A DNA stretch of 64,000 nucleotides from Nilaparvata lugens (Eukaryota > Arthropoda > Insecta > Hemiptera > Delphacidae), in assembly GCF_014356525.2 (NCBI RefSeq), contig NC_052518.1:12726201-12790200 (forward strand), read 5' to 3'. Position numbers and translations under genes: made by a program. Below the pieces are notes generated by a model. It made no database searches. It saw only the letters and a program-made list of their open reading frames with translations, and was not told where the DNA came from. This document shows positions 1-12,134 of this stretch, in pieces. Position 1 is the first letter of the stretch. Each line of letters begins with the position of its first letter.

Positions 1-343
1 CAGAGGAGAAAGATAGGAGAAGAACGTTGCCGAACCTCTGTCTTGACAATAACTTCTATAGACGAAAGCTAATACAGGTTTATTGATGTAATATTAACTG
101 TTCATTCTTGTTTAAAATTAACAATTCTATCTTATCAAGCAAGAAATTATATTTTTCAATAATTTCATAATTAAGATGAAATATTTTGTTAATTAATTAT
201 TAATTCTACATTGTTAAAAGACGATCTGCAACAGATCATAGCGAGAAAGAGATAGCGCTATCCGCTTTGTTGAATGATAGACAAGGATAGCAATACCATT
301 ATGCTAATCAAACACTGCCATTATAACGTGGACCTCACTATAG
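1..343. mobile_element. MITE copy A (5' end outside window)
   Basis: The right end reads cattataacgtggacctcactatag and matches both ends of the copy at 1055-1274. The interior shares gaacgttgcc-like and gataga(c)aaggatagcaa motifs with that copy. The left terminus is cut off by the window start. Confidence 0.6.
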
Positions 344-842
344 TTGTAACTTGTAAGCAAATCATATGATTGTATATGCTCTCATGTTTCTTGTATGCCT
401 AAATAAAAGGATTATGAAGAGTTCACACTTGAAACAGAAATATTTTTGACTTCTTTAAATATTATTTCCAGAATATTTTGGAAATACTTTGCACTTCTGC
501 ATGTGATGAATACAACAAAAAATATTGTCTTTCCAACAAAAATTTTATTTTCAATCAAACTTATCAAGTTTCGATGCACACGGCATTATCTTCAGTGATT
601 GAGACAAATTCAACCAAACAGTGTTTTTAATGACATAAGTATCGAAACTTTATTATGATTTTAAAATGAATCATATATAGAAAATAGGAAATATATTTGT
701 TTTGTCCATTATCGCCTGGATTATGGAAACGTTTATCAGGGGATTAATGGGATTTGTATGTAACTTCTTTTAACATGGAAGAAGAGAGTATACTTGTAAT
801 AATACTTCTCAGTGTCATAACAATAAATATTTTTGTTTTCAG

Positions 843-998
843 GGCAAGCGGAACAAGAAGATAGAAAGAAAAGACCCAGGACCGCATTTACTGCAATTCA
901 AATAAAAGCATTGGAAGCCGAATTCGAAAAAAAATAAATATCTATCGGTTGGAAAACGACTTCAACTTAGTAAAACTCTTCGTTTGTCAGAAACTCAG
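843..998 (+). CDS. Homeobox gene, exon with homeodomain N-terminal half (frameshifted)
   Basis: This exon encodes a basic lead-in (EDRKKRPRTAFT) and homeodomain residues up to 44, ending LSETQ. It begins after a good acceptor (tttgttttcag, AG at 841-842) and ends at the donor cag|gtaatg (999). Helix 1 (IQIKALEAEFE) and helix 2 (VGKRLQLSKTLRLS) are easy to read. The reading frame is broken: after EFEK an A8 run at 927-934 puts a TAA in frame, whereas seven As would allow the homeodomain to continue as NKYLSVGKR. The first codon is split (GG from this exon), so an upstream coding exon must exist, probably left of the window. The sequence class is ANTP, NK/Bar-like. My recollection is that the insect gene lms or a Barx-like gene is close, but I cannot confirm this. 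The product would be a nuclear DNA-binding transcription factor. Confidence 0.85.
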
Positions 999-1054
999 GT
1001 AATGAATAGCTTTTGATTCATAAGTTTATTTATAAATTAATACCTGATAATTAT

Positions 1055-1274
1055 CTATAGTGAGGTCCACGTTATAATGGCAGTGAATAGAGATAGAAGA
1101 ACAGCGTTGCCTCTTCTCTGCTTTAATTAATATATATTTCTACATGCCAAAAGCAGATTTGGCATCGTTGCGGAACTAGAGAAGGATAGTACTACCTGCT
1201 TTGTCGAATTATAGACAAGGATAGCAACATCAAAGTTAATCAAATACTGTCATTATAATGTGGACCTCACTATA
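1055..1274. mobile_element. MITE copy B with ~25-bp terminal inverted repeats
   Basis: The left end (ctatagtgaggtccacgtta) is the inverted complement of the right end (taatgtggacctcactatag). It is about 220 bp, has no coding capacity and sits in the homeobox intron. It is the same family as the copy ending at 343. Confidence 0.75.
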
Positions 1275-2117
1275 GGTTCCATTGGAAGAGGATGGAATAC
1301 AAGAGATCAAGAATCTTGAAACTCACTGAATATCTTTGGTACATATACAATTAAAAGTTCAAGAGCAAAAAAATATACTCTACAATACGTACTGTGTTTG
1401 TGTATTGTTTCGTCATTAAATTCTACACTGAATTATTGATAAGGGGTTATTCCTATCATATTTGACAAATGTGACAAAACGCTAGAATAATTTCAGAATG
1501 AAGTACAGTAACAAAGTTCTAACTGACTATAATATGAAAATGAATTTTGGAGATTGAGTAACATCTTGCTTCAGAAGTGTTTTTCGAGGATAAGTAGCCT
1601 AGCAGCTCAAAAACAAATAACATTTCTGAAACGTGACAAAAAAGCAAAACAAAGCTAATTAAAAAGATGTTTTGTTCAAAGTAGATTTGAAGAGTGTTCG
1701 TTAGTTATTAATATTGTTTCATTTATATATTTTGATGTTCTACTCTCACGTCAGAGTGAAATCATAATCATTTATCAATAGTTCAGCTCTAATTGAAGCG
1801 TATTTGATAAGTGAATAATAAAAGGTTCAGTCAGTCACTCTGTTTGTCAACTTAGATAATGTCAGTGAACAAGTCGATATATCCATGATAATTGAATATT
1901 TATTGATATTTCATTATAGGGATCACCAGCTCAATATCCTGTAAGAGGAATTTGCTCTCAAATTATTATTCAAAAGTGATATCCTCCAAAAGTGTTATTA
2001 ATCTCAACCACCAATCTAGAATAAATTAATTGCGAGTTACCCTCTTTCAAACTTGAAAATTACTCAGTTTTGAACTATTTTCGACGACACTACAGTCTAA
2101 TTTTTGAATATTAGTTA

Positions 2118-2590
2118 TTAAAAACTTGTACTCACATGTGGAGCGCTTCGGATTTTTCAAATCCATTTTCAACACACGAAAGCATTTTAAAAATCCGAAA
2201 GCGCTCCACATGTGAGTACTAGCTTTTAATTGACCGAACGAAGTGAGGTCTAAGATTCAAGTCGACGGTTTGGCATTTCTCTTAATGTTTAAATGTTTAT
2301 ATGTTTATATATTTATATGTTGCACATTTACGGCGAAACGCGGTAATAGATTTTCATGAAATTTGACAGGTATGTTCCTTTTTAAATTGCGCGTCAACGT
2401 ATATACAAGGTTTTTGGAAATTTTGCATTTCAAGGATAATATAAAAGGAAAAAGGAGCCTCCTTCATACGCCAATATTAGAGTAAAAATCAGACTATAGA
2501 ATTATTCATCATAAATCAGCTCCACACAGATGTGTGGAGAAGCCAGTCTATTACTGTATTTGTATAAGGTCTATAGTTTTAATCAAAGAC
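2118..2590. mobile_element. Interspersed repeat with a hairpin head
   Basis: A near-perfect hairpin at 2128-2219 (gtactcacatgtggagcgct and its complement) is followed by a block starting gaccgaacgaagtgaggtc. I recall this block as a very common repeat in planthopper sequence; that is recall, not a search. The superfamily is not identifiable. Confidence 0.55.
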
Positions 2591-2619
2591 ATTAAAGAGG
2601 TATGCATCTTTAAGCTGGG

Positions 2620-2805
2620 TTTACACCAAAGTTATCAACAAAATGGTTATAACTTAATCCTTATAGATTCTATTAGATTGAACGAAAGTTGACAAACACA
2701 TATGTTCATCATGTGTATGATAAGTTATGTTCGATCTAATATAATCTAAAAGGATTGAGTTATTAACATTTTTTGAAATAAATTTTGTCTAATCGCAGCT
2801 TTAAG
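2620..2805. mobile_element. Small foldback MITE
   Basis: Imperfect inverted arms: tctattagattgaacgaa and aatccttatagatt on the left face ttcgatctaatataatc and aatctaaaaggattgag on the right. The outer ends are aagctgggtt and the inverted gcagctt. It is non-coding. Confidence 0.5.
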
Positions 2806-3664
2806 GTCTTTGGTTTCAATATTTTGTTTTGCAGTTATGGTATTATTAAGCGTACCCATCAGTATCAATATTCTCACATTCGAAAAAACTAATTTAATAG
2901 GTGAATAAAAATAAACAAAACAAATGAACTAAATAATGCTGGAGAAATTATACTATTTTTGATTCTAAAAAATTAATTTTCATCAGATAGAAAGATCATC
3001 ATGGAGCTGGATGAATGATATCATATGGAATACAAATTCAAACGTGAACTGAGTTTGTTAACATTTAAAACAGTTGACATCTGGTACTTGTGGATGAGAA
3101 TACTGCGTGAGGTCTACTGTTCACAGAACTACTAGTAACTAATTTTCAAAAATTAGACAAGTGTCGTCGAAAATTGTTCAAAACGGATTATTAACTTGCA
3201 GTTCGTCATGGATAGTGAAATAGATGAGTATTGAAAATTACGTTTAACATATTTTCTGAATATCTTGATAACCATAATATGTCAGTTTTAATAAAATTTC
3301 AACTGGCTCAATTTATCAACAAGAGTTATTTCTCATGAATTGAAATCATTTCATAATACAGTGTATGCATAAGACACTAATTAAATTTATCTTTTTTTTA
3401 TTTGTTTGTGAGTCTGAAATCGTTCACCACTTTCAAGTTGGTAATAAAGCATCGCCGGAAATTTTGATTGTAACTTTCTCAATCATATTCATGGGTGTAC
3501 GAAAATATGTAGGCATTTACAAGAGGGAGACATATTTCAAGGGAGTTACACACACTCGGAATGTACGGGGATATTTGAATGTAACTGAGTGATAAAAAAT
3601 TGAGATTGTGAGTTCCTCAAAACTTTTAAATCACGTGTAAATTTTATAAAAAATATTTTTCCAG

Positions 3665-3801
3665 ATCAAAATATGGTTTCAAAACAGACGAACAAAATGG
3701 AAGAGAAAGTACACAAACGAATTGGAGATACTGGCACAACAATACTGCAGTTCACTTGGTGTAGTGGCTCCAAGACCTATGTTTTTGGGGGATCGACTAT
3801 G
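3665..3801 (+). CDS. Homeobox gene, exon with recognition helix
   Basis: The exon opens with IKIWFQNRRTKWKRKYT, which is homeodomain helix 3 with W48, F49, N51 and R53, so the intron before it falls at the common homeobox position 44/45. It follows a ttttccag acceptor and joins the previous exon in phase 0. After the homeodomain comes a conserved-looking tail, LEILAQQYCSSLGVVAPRP, then MFLGDRLW. The donor is ctatg|gtatgc (GT at 3802-3803), leaving TG to complete a Trp codon with the next exon. Reading through the donor instead would reach a stop at 3845-3847. I prefer the spliced form because the next exon restores W and continues FFNCP in frame. This exon shows no lesion. Confidence 0.88.
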
Positions 3802-3999
3802 GTATGCATCACAAAACGGTTTTCCAAACAGATCTATGATATTATAATTTGTCAAATAGAACTGTCGTAGGCTTACCGTGATTACCAAATTATGTTTCTT
3901 GAACGGTGAAATAATCAAAATACAGTTCATACAACATACAGAATAATCCCAAAATGTGATCCCAAAATATGATCCCAAGATCTGTTCAGACAACTAAAA

Positions 4000-4188
4000 A
4001 GGCTCAACTCACACTTGAGCGACTCAGGTAGAGAGGAGACTCGACTCTAGTCGAGAGCATGTGTTTTCAAATGGTGACGTCGCGGAGACTTGAATTGACT
4101 GGTCTGAGTGTCACCATTTGGAAACACATGCTCTCGACTAGAGTCGAGTCTCTCCTCGACCTCAGTCGCGTAAGTGTGAGTTGAGCCT
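4000..4188. mobile_element. Foldback MITE, near-complete palindrome
   Basis: The element runs from aggctcaactcacactt to its complement aagtgtgagttgagcct. Arms of about 80 bp include ctcgactctagtcgagagca and caaatggtgac, with only a short unpaired centre at about 4080-4110. It lies in the homeobox intron. Confidence 0.8.
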
Positions 4189-5719
4189 AAGAGTCAAAAA
4201 ATCCTGAGCAGTTCACTTCTTGAGATAAGATGTGACCATCAAGGACAAAAATAATGTAAATTGAGTGCAAATGGAGTTGAAACTTATAATATGGAAACTT
4301 GAAATAAACTTGAAACTTGTTATGTTATAATATAACAAGAATTAATTGAACGGAAATAATATTTCATTCAAAAATCCTGAAGAATTTCAGCCATAGCGAT
4401 TATTGACAATAAAAACATTAGTTAATGTATAATTCTATTGAAATAGATAAATACCTTCACACAAAAATGTATTGAAACTTAGTTCTTATTTTAAAAGTTG
4501 ACGAGCTTTAGCTTAAACTGATTGCACGGTGTAGGATCAAGTTAGTGTACTGTAATAAAATGGACTGTAAATGATTTTTAATAGTGTTTACCTATATGGG
4601 TTGGAATAAATAGTCCAATTTGAGAAAATTTAAGCGTGTGTTATTTGAATCTCAAATTGAAATTTGTGATATTCAACTGTGTAACACAAAACTCTCCCTA
4701 ACATTTAAAATGTCTAGTCATTTTATAAGTTGAGCTTGAGAATCAAATTTTATTACTGTAATATTGTTCATTAAATTCAGTATAGCACCAATCTGTAGCT
4801 AATAGTTTTGCATCTGGAAAATGAATAATACATGCAATAATATACATGCCCTACAATTTTAATTCAAAAGTTATTAATTTATTTCGCACAACATAATATT
4901 ATTACAAAACATTGTACCGGCTAAAAATACAAAATAAAAAATCCTAATGAAAATCCACTTTGAAAAACAACTTTTTTTAATATTGTTTTGCTTAAGAGGA
5001 CAAAATCATAAAGCAAGTCTTTAGAGTAGTAGGACCAGTACGCTCTACACAAGAATAAACTCTATTTATGTAGAAAATTAATAATTATAAATTTACTTAA
5101 GTTACGGTTTTCATAATGCGACAATGACTATCTCTTATTACAAACGAGTAACTTTATTATACAAGTGATTTCATAGCGATATAATAATGTTAAAGCTATT
5201 AAATGAACGATTCATTCATAGAAAAAAGTGGAATGAAAAATAATGATAATAAAATAAGATGAATTAAATTATTCAATAATTTTCTCGGTGAACAGCAAAT
5301 GTCTCATTTAATTCTGATCATAATAAAATAATGTCTTCTAGGTCTGTAAAATTGAAAAAAAAATTGTTAAAATTGTATGAAATAACTTGATGGCTAAAAT
5401 AGAATAGAATCAAAATTATAGGGGAGGTAAGATCTGAATTGTCAGTGGAGGTAAATTCATCAAGTGTCATATGAGAATTAACTTTCCCTCGAAAATATGT
5501 AGTTTATCACATGTTGACATTATTTTTGTTCCAGGTTGAATATTATTAGTAAGAAAATAGTAAAAATATTAAATACTATAACTAAAATTCTAAGATTGAA
5601 GAAGACAGCTCAGCTGTAGAAATATCTGTAGTTTAAGAATATAAGTTTATAAGTGTTTCTACTCTATATTTGTGTATTATAAGTAAAAACATGTTTTTGA
5701 TATGTTTATCATTCTTCAG

Positions 5720-5843
5720 GTTCTTCAACTGTCCCAACTCGACTTTCCCAACTGCTCAACCATTGACTCGCAATGTACCGCATCTGTATCAACCAATACC
5801 TGGATGCTCAATGGTATATTGCAATCCTGCTGACCATAGATAG
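5720..5843 (+). CDS. Homeobox gene, terminal exon
   Basis: A short last exon after the acceptor cattcttcag (AG at 5718-5719). Its first G completes the split Trp codon of GDRLW. It then reads FFNCPNSTFPTAQPL and, further on, PHLYQPIPGCSMVYCNPADHR before TAG at 5841-5843. The composition is richer in C and Pro codons than the AT-rich flanks, the frame is open throughout and the splice phase matches, all of which support a real exon. It lacks any named domain; proline-rich C-terminal tails are usual for homeobox regulators. The 3' UTR probably ends near an AATAAA-like sequence around 6.22 kb. Confidence 0.75.
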
Positions 5844-7981
5844 AGAAAATACCCGGCGTGAAGATAATCAAATTCTGGGTTATCTTGAAATTGATCAACA
5901 GCGTTGATATTTTTTTCTAGGATATAAGCCTAAGCTTACCTAGGATTATTGATCGAAGATTATTGCCTTTTTATATTATGGTTTTGAGACTTCAATTATG
6001 TAAAATCAATGGAAACGGATGGCTTGTCAATGAATAACAAGTGCATATTTGAAGAATGTGCAATTGTTCAATCATCAATATAATGTAACATCATTGTACA
6101 ATAAGTACAATCATCCACAAAAATGTAATTGTAGTTTTCTATTTCTTAGCCATCTATTTTAAGTTATAGATCAAATATCATTTCGTTAACTCCGATAAAT
6201 TTTTAAAATATCAATGAAAATAAAAATGATTATGTTTTCTTAATTGATTTATAATTTCATAACTTCGTTAAAAGGTAAAATTCATTTTAAATTCATTCGC
6301 TATAAGTTCGTAACTTATTATGACAAAACTCAAGGCAAACTTTGTTAGAAGTCTGAAACAAAACAAATGCCACTCGTTTTAAATCTCCATAAATTCTCGT
6401 ATCTAATTTCGGTGAATTAGAAATGATTTTATGTTTTTCAAATGTGAAATAATTTTTTTTTCTCTTATTGTATGCCCGTAGCTTATTGAAAATAATCATC
6501 TTACATAATCATCTAATCAGATAACTTATTAGGCATAGAATTGTGAAATTCAATGATATCATTTACATATATTACAAAAAATATAGGTTGCATATACTGA
6601 TGTGAAATTTTCAATTTATCTATGTACTGTACTTCGGAGCAGTCACACTCTTGTGAATGAATTATTGTCATAAATTATATAATATAATATAATACTATAC
6701 TATGAATTATATACTTATTAACCTCATACCTATCATAATCTTCTTGTCATATTATATGTACTCACATGCATGTTGATTTATTAAAAAAGCTTCATAAATT
6801 GAAGATGAGGAAATTTTCTAAAATTATTTATTTGGTACATTTGATTTTTTTCTTGTACTTACTTATCGTAGCATATTTATCAATCTTGGAAAGAAACGCA
6901 TGTAATGTCAAAAATACTTGCTTCTTGAAATTAATTCCACATTATTATAGCCTAATTATCTTATTGACATTAGAGGCGTTTTGACATCAGCCCATAGATT
7001 TCCATGTTTCCAAGATAGATATGCTACATAAAAAATAAGTAAAAGAAAAAAATCAAATGTACCAAATAATAGATTATAAGATCTATAGCAAAACACAATG
7101 ATGTATTCTCTATAAATAATATAGAGGATGCCACAGTTGCCAAATATTATACATGTTTGTCTCTTTATACATGTTTATATGCATAATATGACATATGACT
7201 TCAATAGTAGCAGAATTTAATAATTATTATAAAAAATAGTCTACACCTTCACTTTAATTTCATCATAGAGTAAAGATATCATAATGTTATCTTTTCTCTA
7301 TGAATTCATTCATGATCGAGATCCATGAACTCTGAATGTTGATCCGTTGGTGTGAATGTTGATTTCTTCAATAAATATACTGTACCGTACTCCACAGTTC
7401 CTTTTCAGTCACGTTATGGTGAATTTTCTGTGCACTCAAGAGATACTTGGGCACTCAAGTATTGTATCACTCTTTCTCACCAACAAAGTTTGCTAACATA
7501 TACGTAGTACAGGCTAGAAGTAAATTATAGTTCAACTTTCATTAACCGTTTCTTTTTACTAACTTTGTACAAGTTATGTACGTATTTTATAATAATATCT
7601 ATCATATTTGTAAGTGTTGAAATGATATTCAATGAACTTTTTACAGCATATTATTATTTATTTATTTATTTATTAGAACAGTCACAAACACGATATTTGG
7701 AAAGAGAAACAGGCAATTGCCCAAAACTTCTTCAATTCCTTGATTTTGGCACATAAATAGTCCAAAGTGAGGTTATGCCTTAATCTGTAGCCCAATCATC
7801 AATTAAAGCTATACAGTCATGTTTATATAATGAAAAATAAACACAGCCTAGGTATATAGTGATGAAGGTTAATTTCATAAACTCACTAGTAGTTTATTAC
7901 TGACAATATGATATGACTGATGAAAATATTGTTTCAACGTTCACAAGCAATTCTTTGGTTTCTGAAGGAGGCAAGCACATT
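5844..7981. other. Gene-free AT-rich stretch with one foldback (6812-7078)
   Basis: This holds the presumed 3' UTR of the homeobox gene and then AT-rich intergenic DNA. At 6812-7078, arms with tttggtacatttgattttt and tatcaatcttggaaa face their complements after 6990, so the short hydrophobic open frame there is part of a palindrome, not a gene. A short TTTA microsatellite lies near 7655. Confidence 0.5.
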
Positions 7982-8237
7982 TTTTGTGTAATTGAGAAGT
8001 TGATATTGTGGTAATTATTCATATTTAATAAAAAGGAAATTATCAAAAACCACAGATTTTATTGAAACTTAGAAAGAATGGTTTCGGTTGTTGCACCATT
8101 GTCAATCTCTGATTAACTAAAACTAAATACAAGAGCAGCAGAATTTATATGGTACTAATAGGCGAGTACTACTTTTGGTAACAACCGAAACCGGTCTTTC
8201 TAACTTTCAATAAAATCTGTGGTTTTTGACAACTTGG
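7982..8237. mobile_element. Foldback element, family F1 copy 1
   Basis: The arms tcaaaaaccacagattttat...ggtttcggttgtt and aacaaccgaaaccggtcttt...aaaatctgtggtttttga are inverted repeats around a ~70-bp centre. A left flank tgtaattgagaagttgata is shared, inverted, with the copy at 39490-39725, so the element extends beyond the arms. Confidence 0.75.
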
Positions 8238-8634
8238 TATTTTTATTTAAGAGACAAGCACACATAGCTTTAGTGCCATTAGAGGAAGACATATGTTTAT
8301 AAAATATCTACTCCGGATAGAAAACTGGCGCCTGGCAGTGATACGAATTCAAAAGAATATTTAGCAAATACAAGGTGAATTTCAAAATATAACATTATCT
8401 CATGCTGCAATTCGCTCAATCATAGGACTTATACACATCACCCGTAGACAGACAGTGAAACATTACCTACCGTAGGTCCAATCAATTTCTCATTTCATAA
8501 AACAACAAGATTCGTTCAGTTGTGAAAGTACTACCAAATTGATGGTGAATTGAAAACTCAAGTTGATGTTTTCCAAAAATAATCGCTTCACTTATCAAAT
8601 TTCACCGTTATTAGATCAGAAATTTTATAAATAA

Positions 8635-8960
8635 AAAGTTTCTGATGGGGCTAGAACCCGCAATACGCAATCTTCCATTCATGAGACTGAGGTTTGGCAT
8701 GATAACATTTGCTCCATAAATGCGCTTGTCTATGGGTATGTTCGAATGGGCTTTTATCCTTTTATGACCTACGTGGAATTTGAAAAAACAATTTGAACAA
8801 ATTTGTTTTGATTATTGAATTAAAACTAATTCATAAGGTTATAAAAATGAAAATAGGCCTATAAATTCTCCTCCTCCATAAATTCTGAATCTTCATGAAA
8901 AAGTTCAGGTTAATCACTTCGGTACCTAGTATTGTTCAGATCTGAAAATGCGTCAAACAG
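8635..8960 (-). mobile_element. tRNA-derived SINE-like repeat, family S1
   Basis: Near 8645 the minus strand has a B-box-like gggttctagcccc. The plus-strand part from about 8820 (ttaaaactaattcataagg to cgtcaaacag) matches the tails at 12.4-12.6, 24.7-24.8 and 63.4-63.5 kb. It is old and diverged. Confidence 0.4.
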
Positions 8961-9599
8961 ATGTTGACTCATTTTGAACTCTTAATTTTATAATAATATT
9001 ATTAATGTTGATATGTATCTTGCTTGATAACTTAACACCGCCACTGTACCTGACCATTTTCATCGACAACGAAATTTAAGCAATCACAATGACGTAGAAT
9101 TTAGCAACCACTTTATGAAAACAGCATGGTGCGAATTGAAGCGCTTCTGTGATAGGCTATTTTATGGTTTTAATTATCCTTCACAATAATTCAGGAACAA
9201 TTGACTTTTATATTAATTTTCAAGCTACGATTGACCAAAATTATACATTTTTGTAATATTTCTCCGCAAATCAACTGCAGAATAAATATTGTTGAATAAG
9301 TCTATCTTGTCAGTCTACTGGATTGGTACCACTGCACACTTTAGTAGAAAAACATATTTTTACAATTATTTTTATCCTATAGATTAGTGAAATTAGAAGC
9401 CTACCTCGAAAATTAATCCTTAAAAAATCCTCAATCGAGTGATCTATTGTGCTCCATAGAAAGTTCAAAGTTTTAATAAAGGATAAATTTTAATTTTGTT
9501 TGTTTTTGAGGTTATGTGCGTATATGCGTTTCTTCCAATCAAATCAAAGCCCCAACCTCTGTGCCCAAACCTCCCAACCCTACTTCCCTCCTAGTATTC

Positions 9600-9645
9600 T
9601 TGTAATCTTCTTAGTTCAGTTCAGTTGTTCATAAGTCAGTCGAAA
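9600..9645 (+). promoter_or_regulatory. Possible Lnk core promoter / start region
   Basis: There are three closely spaced insect initiator-like TCAGT motifs (9616, 9621 and about 9636), about 0.4 kb upstream of the Lnk ATG and after a locally pyrimidine-rich stretch. I see no clear TATA box. The placement is inferred from motif and position only. Confidence 0.25.
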
Positions 9646-9806
9646 AGCTTCTGCCTGAGTAGTATCTGTGTCGGTTCACTAAATTTTTCTTGCAAAAGCT
9701 AATTCCCGGGCTCTGCATTTTGTTCTTGAAGTTTTTAAAAGTTGTAAAACTCTACAATCTTTTACCTTACTTGGTTTTGAAGTGGTGTTTGTGGTTTTCA
9801 ACACAC

Positions 9807-10020
9807 ATGTGCTCTGTTTTTCCATTCCCAAACATTAGTGTGTGATATTAGCCTTATGCTTGGTCTAACCTTAAAACAACATTAATCTGTTTAGATAGAT
9901 GCCATCCGTAGAAACCGGAACATCTTCCCAGGACTCTTTATTATTGTAAGCCTATTATCATTCCTGAATAATTTGGTAAATTCAATCATGTATCCAAACG
10001 TTTTCGTCTATCCCATCTAA
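9807..10020 (+). promoter_or_regulatory. Cluster of upstream ORFs in the Lnk leader
   Basis: Four short reading frames precede the Lnk ATG: 9807-9845, one starting at 9856 (10 codons including the stop), 9899-9949 and 9988-10020. The last ends in TAA only two bases before the main ATG. If all are in the mature leader, they would be expected to limit scanning ribosomes; the main ATG has a strong context (aaacATGG). Confidence 0.5.
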
Positions 10021-10022
10021 AC

Positions 10023-10679
10023 ATGGCTACTGCTTCTTGCAATCCTGATGTTGATGCGAATTTGCAGTTGAACTGGATTGATTTTTGTGATAAGCACGCA
10101 AAAAGTGCCGCATCGGAATTTGCAAAAGCTTTCTGTACCTACGTGAATCTTAACTTACCTGAAAACGCTCGACCTACGACATCCTACAAAGACTTTGCAT
10201 CCAAGTATTTGGATAGTTTCGAGCACCACTTTGACGTTGAAGTCAATAGAAAATCTGTCAAAGAAATGATTCCAAACGGTACTGCCACTGCTGGATCATC
10301 TTCAGGCAACCTTAGAACTAATAGTCATGATGAGTTCAGCGATTACTCAGAACATGAAGCTGAATTACCCTCGCCCAAAGTTCACCAAAAAACATTTTTT
10401 AGAAGACTGTCTTTTAAAGGATTGCGTAGAGGTAAATTGTTTCAAAAACAACAGTCTGATGAATTGGAGCTGAATAACATCCCTCCAAAAAACAATGATA
10501 AACATAGTAAACAATCCAAAACAAAATTGGCAAAAATTGTAGTCGAGTGTCGAAAAGAAGGAATTGTGAATTATTTAGTCGGTGAAAATCCGGATGGCAC
10601 CCACAAGTGGGAGAAATGCAGATTAGCTTTGATAAAAACAGTTGGTGGCTACATGCTAGAATTCTACTCCCCACCGAAG
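10023..10679 (+). CDS. Lnk: Lnk exon 1: Phe-ZIP domain and first part of PH domain
   Basis: 219 codons, starting at ATG with a strong context and ending tccccaccgaag|gtaagt in phase 0. Residues about 15-78 (WIDFCDKHAKSAASEFAKAF onward to FEHHFDVEV) form the Phe-ZIP helical dimerisation domain typical of SH2B proteins. Residues about 80-165 are a polar linker with a basic patch (FFRRLSFKGLRRGK) that resembles a 14-3-3, kinase or membrane-binding site. From about residue 168 the PH domain begins (AKIVVECRKEGIVNYL, then KWEKCRLALIKTVGGYMLEF). The open frame continues past the donor to 10772, but that tail is AT-rich intron and the next exon continues the PH fold in frame. Confidence 0.95.
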
Positions 10680-11919
10680 GTAAGTACTTTTTTATGCTCT
10701 ATTATAAAGTTTTTCAAATCGTATTTAACTCAAGTTCAAATTAGTATGATCAATCATTATCATAATTTTTAACTTTGCATTGAATCTTTCAGCGTTGTCC
10801 GTAAATTAGGGCTTCTAAAATCTTAGCATCCCAACCAATCAAGGTAACTCAATGTTCACGGCATCAAGGTATCCATCCCTCCTTCATACTTCACTAATCT
10901 GGATGATCCCCACCTCTGGTGTGACAGGAAGAAAAATCAAAGCTCCCATCAACTGAAAACCAAGTATTTAAGCATGTTTTTTAGGATTTATAAAGGTCAG
11001 AAATCTACCCTAGAGCTCATTTGTCAATTCAAATCTAGCTTTCCGCTCAATTCAATCACTGAAAATTGCAGAAAATGGTATGAAAAATAGCATGCAGCTT
11101 GGCTGTCCCGTATGTGGACATCTCACAAGATTGTATACACATGCAGTCCAACTATTTAACCCGCCGTCGATCGACATTCTACTCTCATCCTTTGTACCTT
11201 TTTAGTTCTATTTATTTGCCGGAAAGCAATTTCTCACAACTTTAGCAGTATTCTAAAGAATAATTTACGATTTTTTTTCAATTTAGCTTAGCTGATATTC
11301 ATCCTAAAATGGAAGATGGGAAGAATATGGAATTCTCTGTGATTCATCTTATATCGCATATTTCCTTGACCATCCATTGACAATCAACAACTATGAACGC
11401 ATTAAATTCATCTTTGTAACACTGATTTAACCTATCTATTTTTTTTTAAATTCTACACTTTACTGATAGATATTACTACCAATTGATTGAGAAGAATATG
11501 TTTCGGAATTATAAATGCTGCATGACTATGCACATAGGAAGTCCGTATTGAAATGAAAATATTGGCTGTCAGATAAATTTCATGATTCACCAAATAAAAT
11601 AAAGTATGACATGAGATACATTGACTTTTTGGCGGTACGAAGTCCGTTGGACCATCTAGTTATGTATTAAAACTATCAAGTAGCCCTGTAGAAATAAGAA
11701 TATTTTCCTTCATATTTTGTGGATAAAGAATTTGAGAATTTTACTGTTTCCGTCTTCTTATAAGCTATTATTGAAACTATTTTTAAACGTATATGTAATA
11801 ATTTGTTAATTTATTGGGAATTGCATCACATCTCCTATCCCAAGAATTAAGTAGAAAAACATTGAAAATAACTTAGTATTTCCTTACAAGAACATGCAAG
11901 TAAAAATATTGTTAAAATC

Positions 11920-12100
11920 AACAGGTGAGCGCCGAGTTCACCGTCGATCAACGGCGGTTTTTTTTCCTTTTTTTATTGACCAACACAAGTGTGCCCGGTG
12001 ACAGTTGATGGGATGATGAAGCAGGTGACAGTCTGTCGCCTGTGAAAAAAATACCGAGACTGTCGTGGTGACACTTTATTTATTTGAAAGATTTAATCAA
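11920..12100. other. Unassigned inverted motifs in intron 1
   Basis: The stretch has short inverted GC-rich motifs (gagttcaccgtcgatcaacg and gtgcccggtgacagttg; acagtctgtcg and cgagactgtcg) around a T-rich run. It may be a decayed foldback element. No boundaries or target duplication are clear. Confidence 0.25.
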
Positions 12101-12134
12101 TCAAATATAGGCTCAAATATTTTATTTAGCAGTA

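Noticed and set aside
3673..3870. Open frame starting inside the homeobox exon
   Set aside because: It is the +1 frame of the recognition-helix exon; the true frame reads IKIWFQNRRTKWKR.
10680..10772. Extension of the Lnk exon 1 frame
   Set aside because: It is AT-rich sequence after a consensus GTAAGT donor, and the PH domain continues in exon 2. A possible acceptor at about 10790 would add only three codons.
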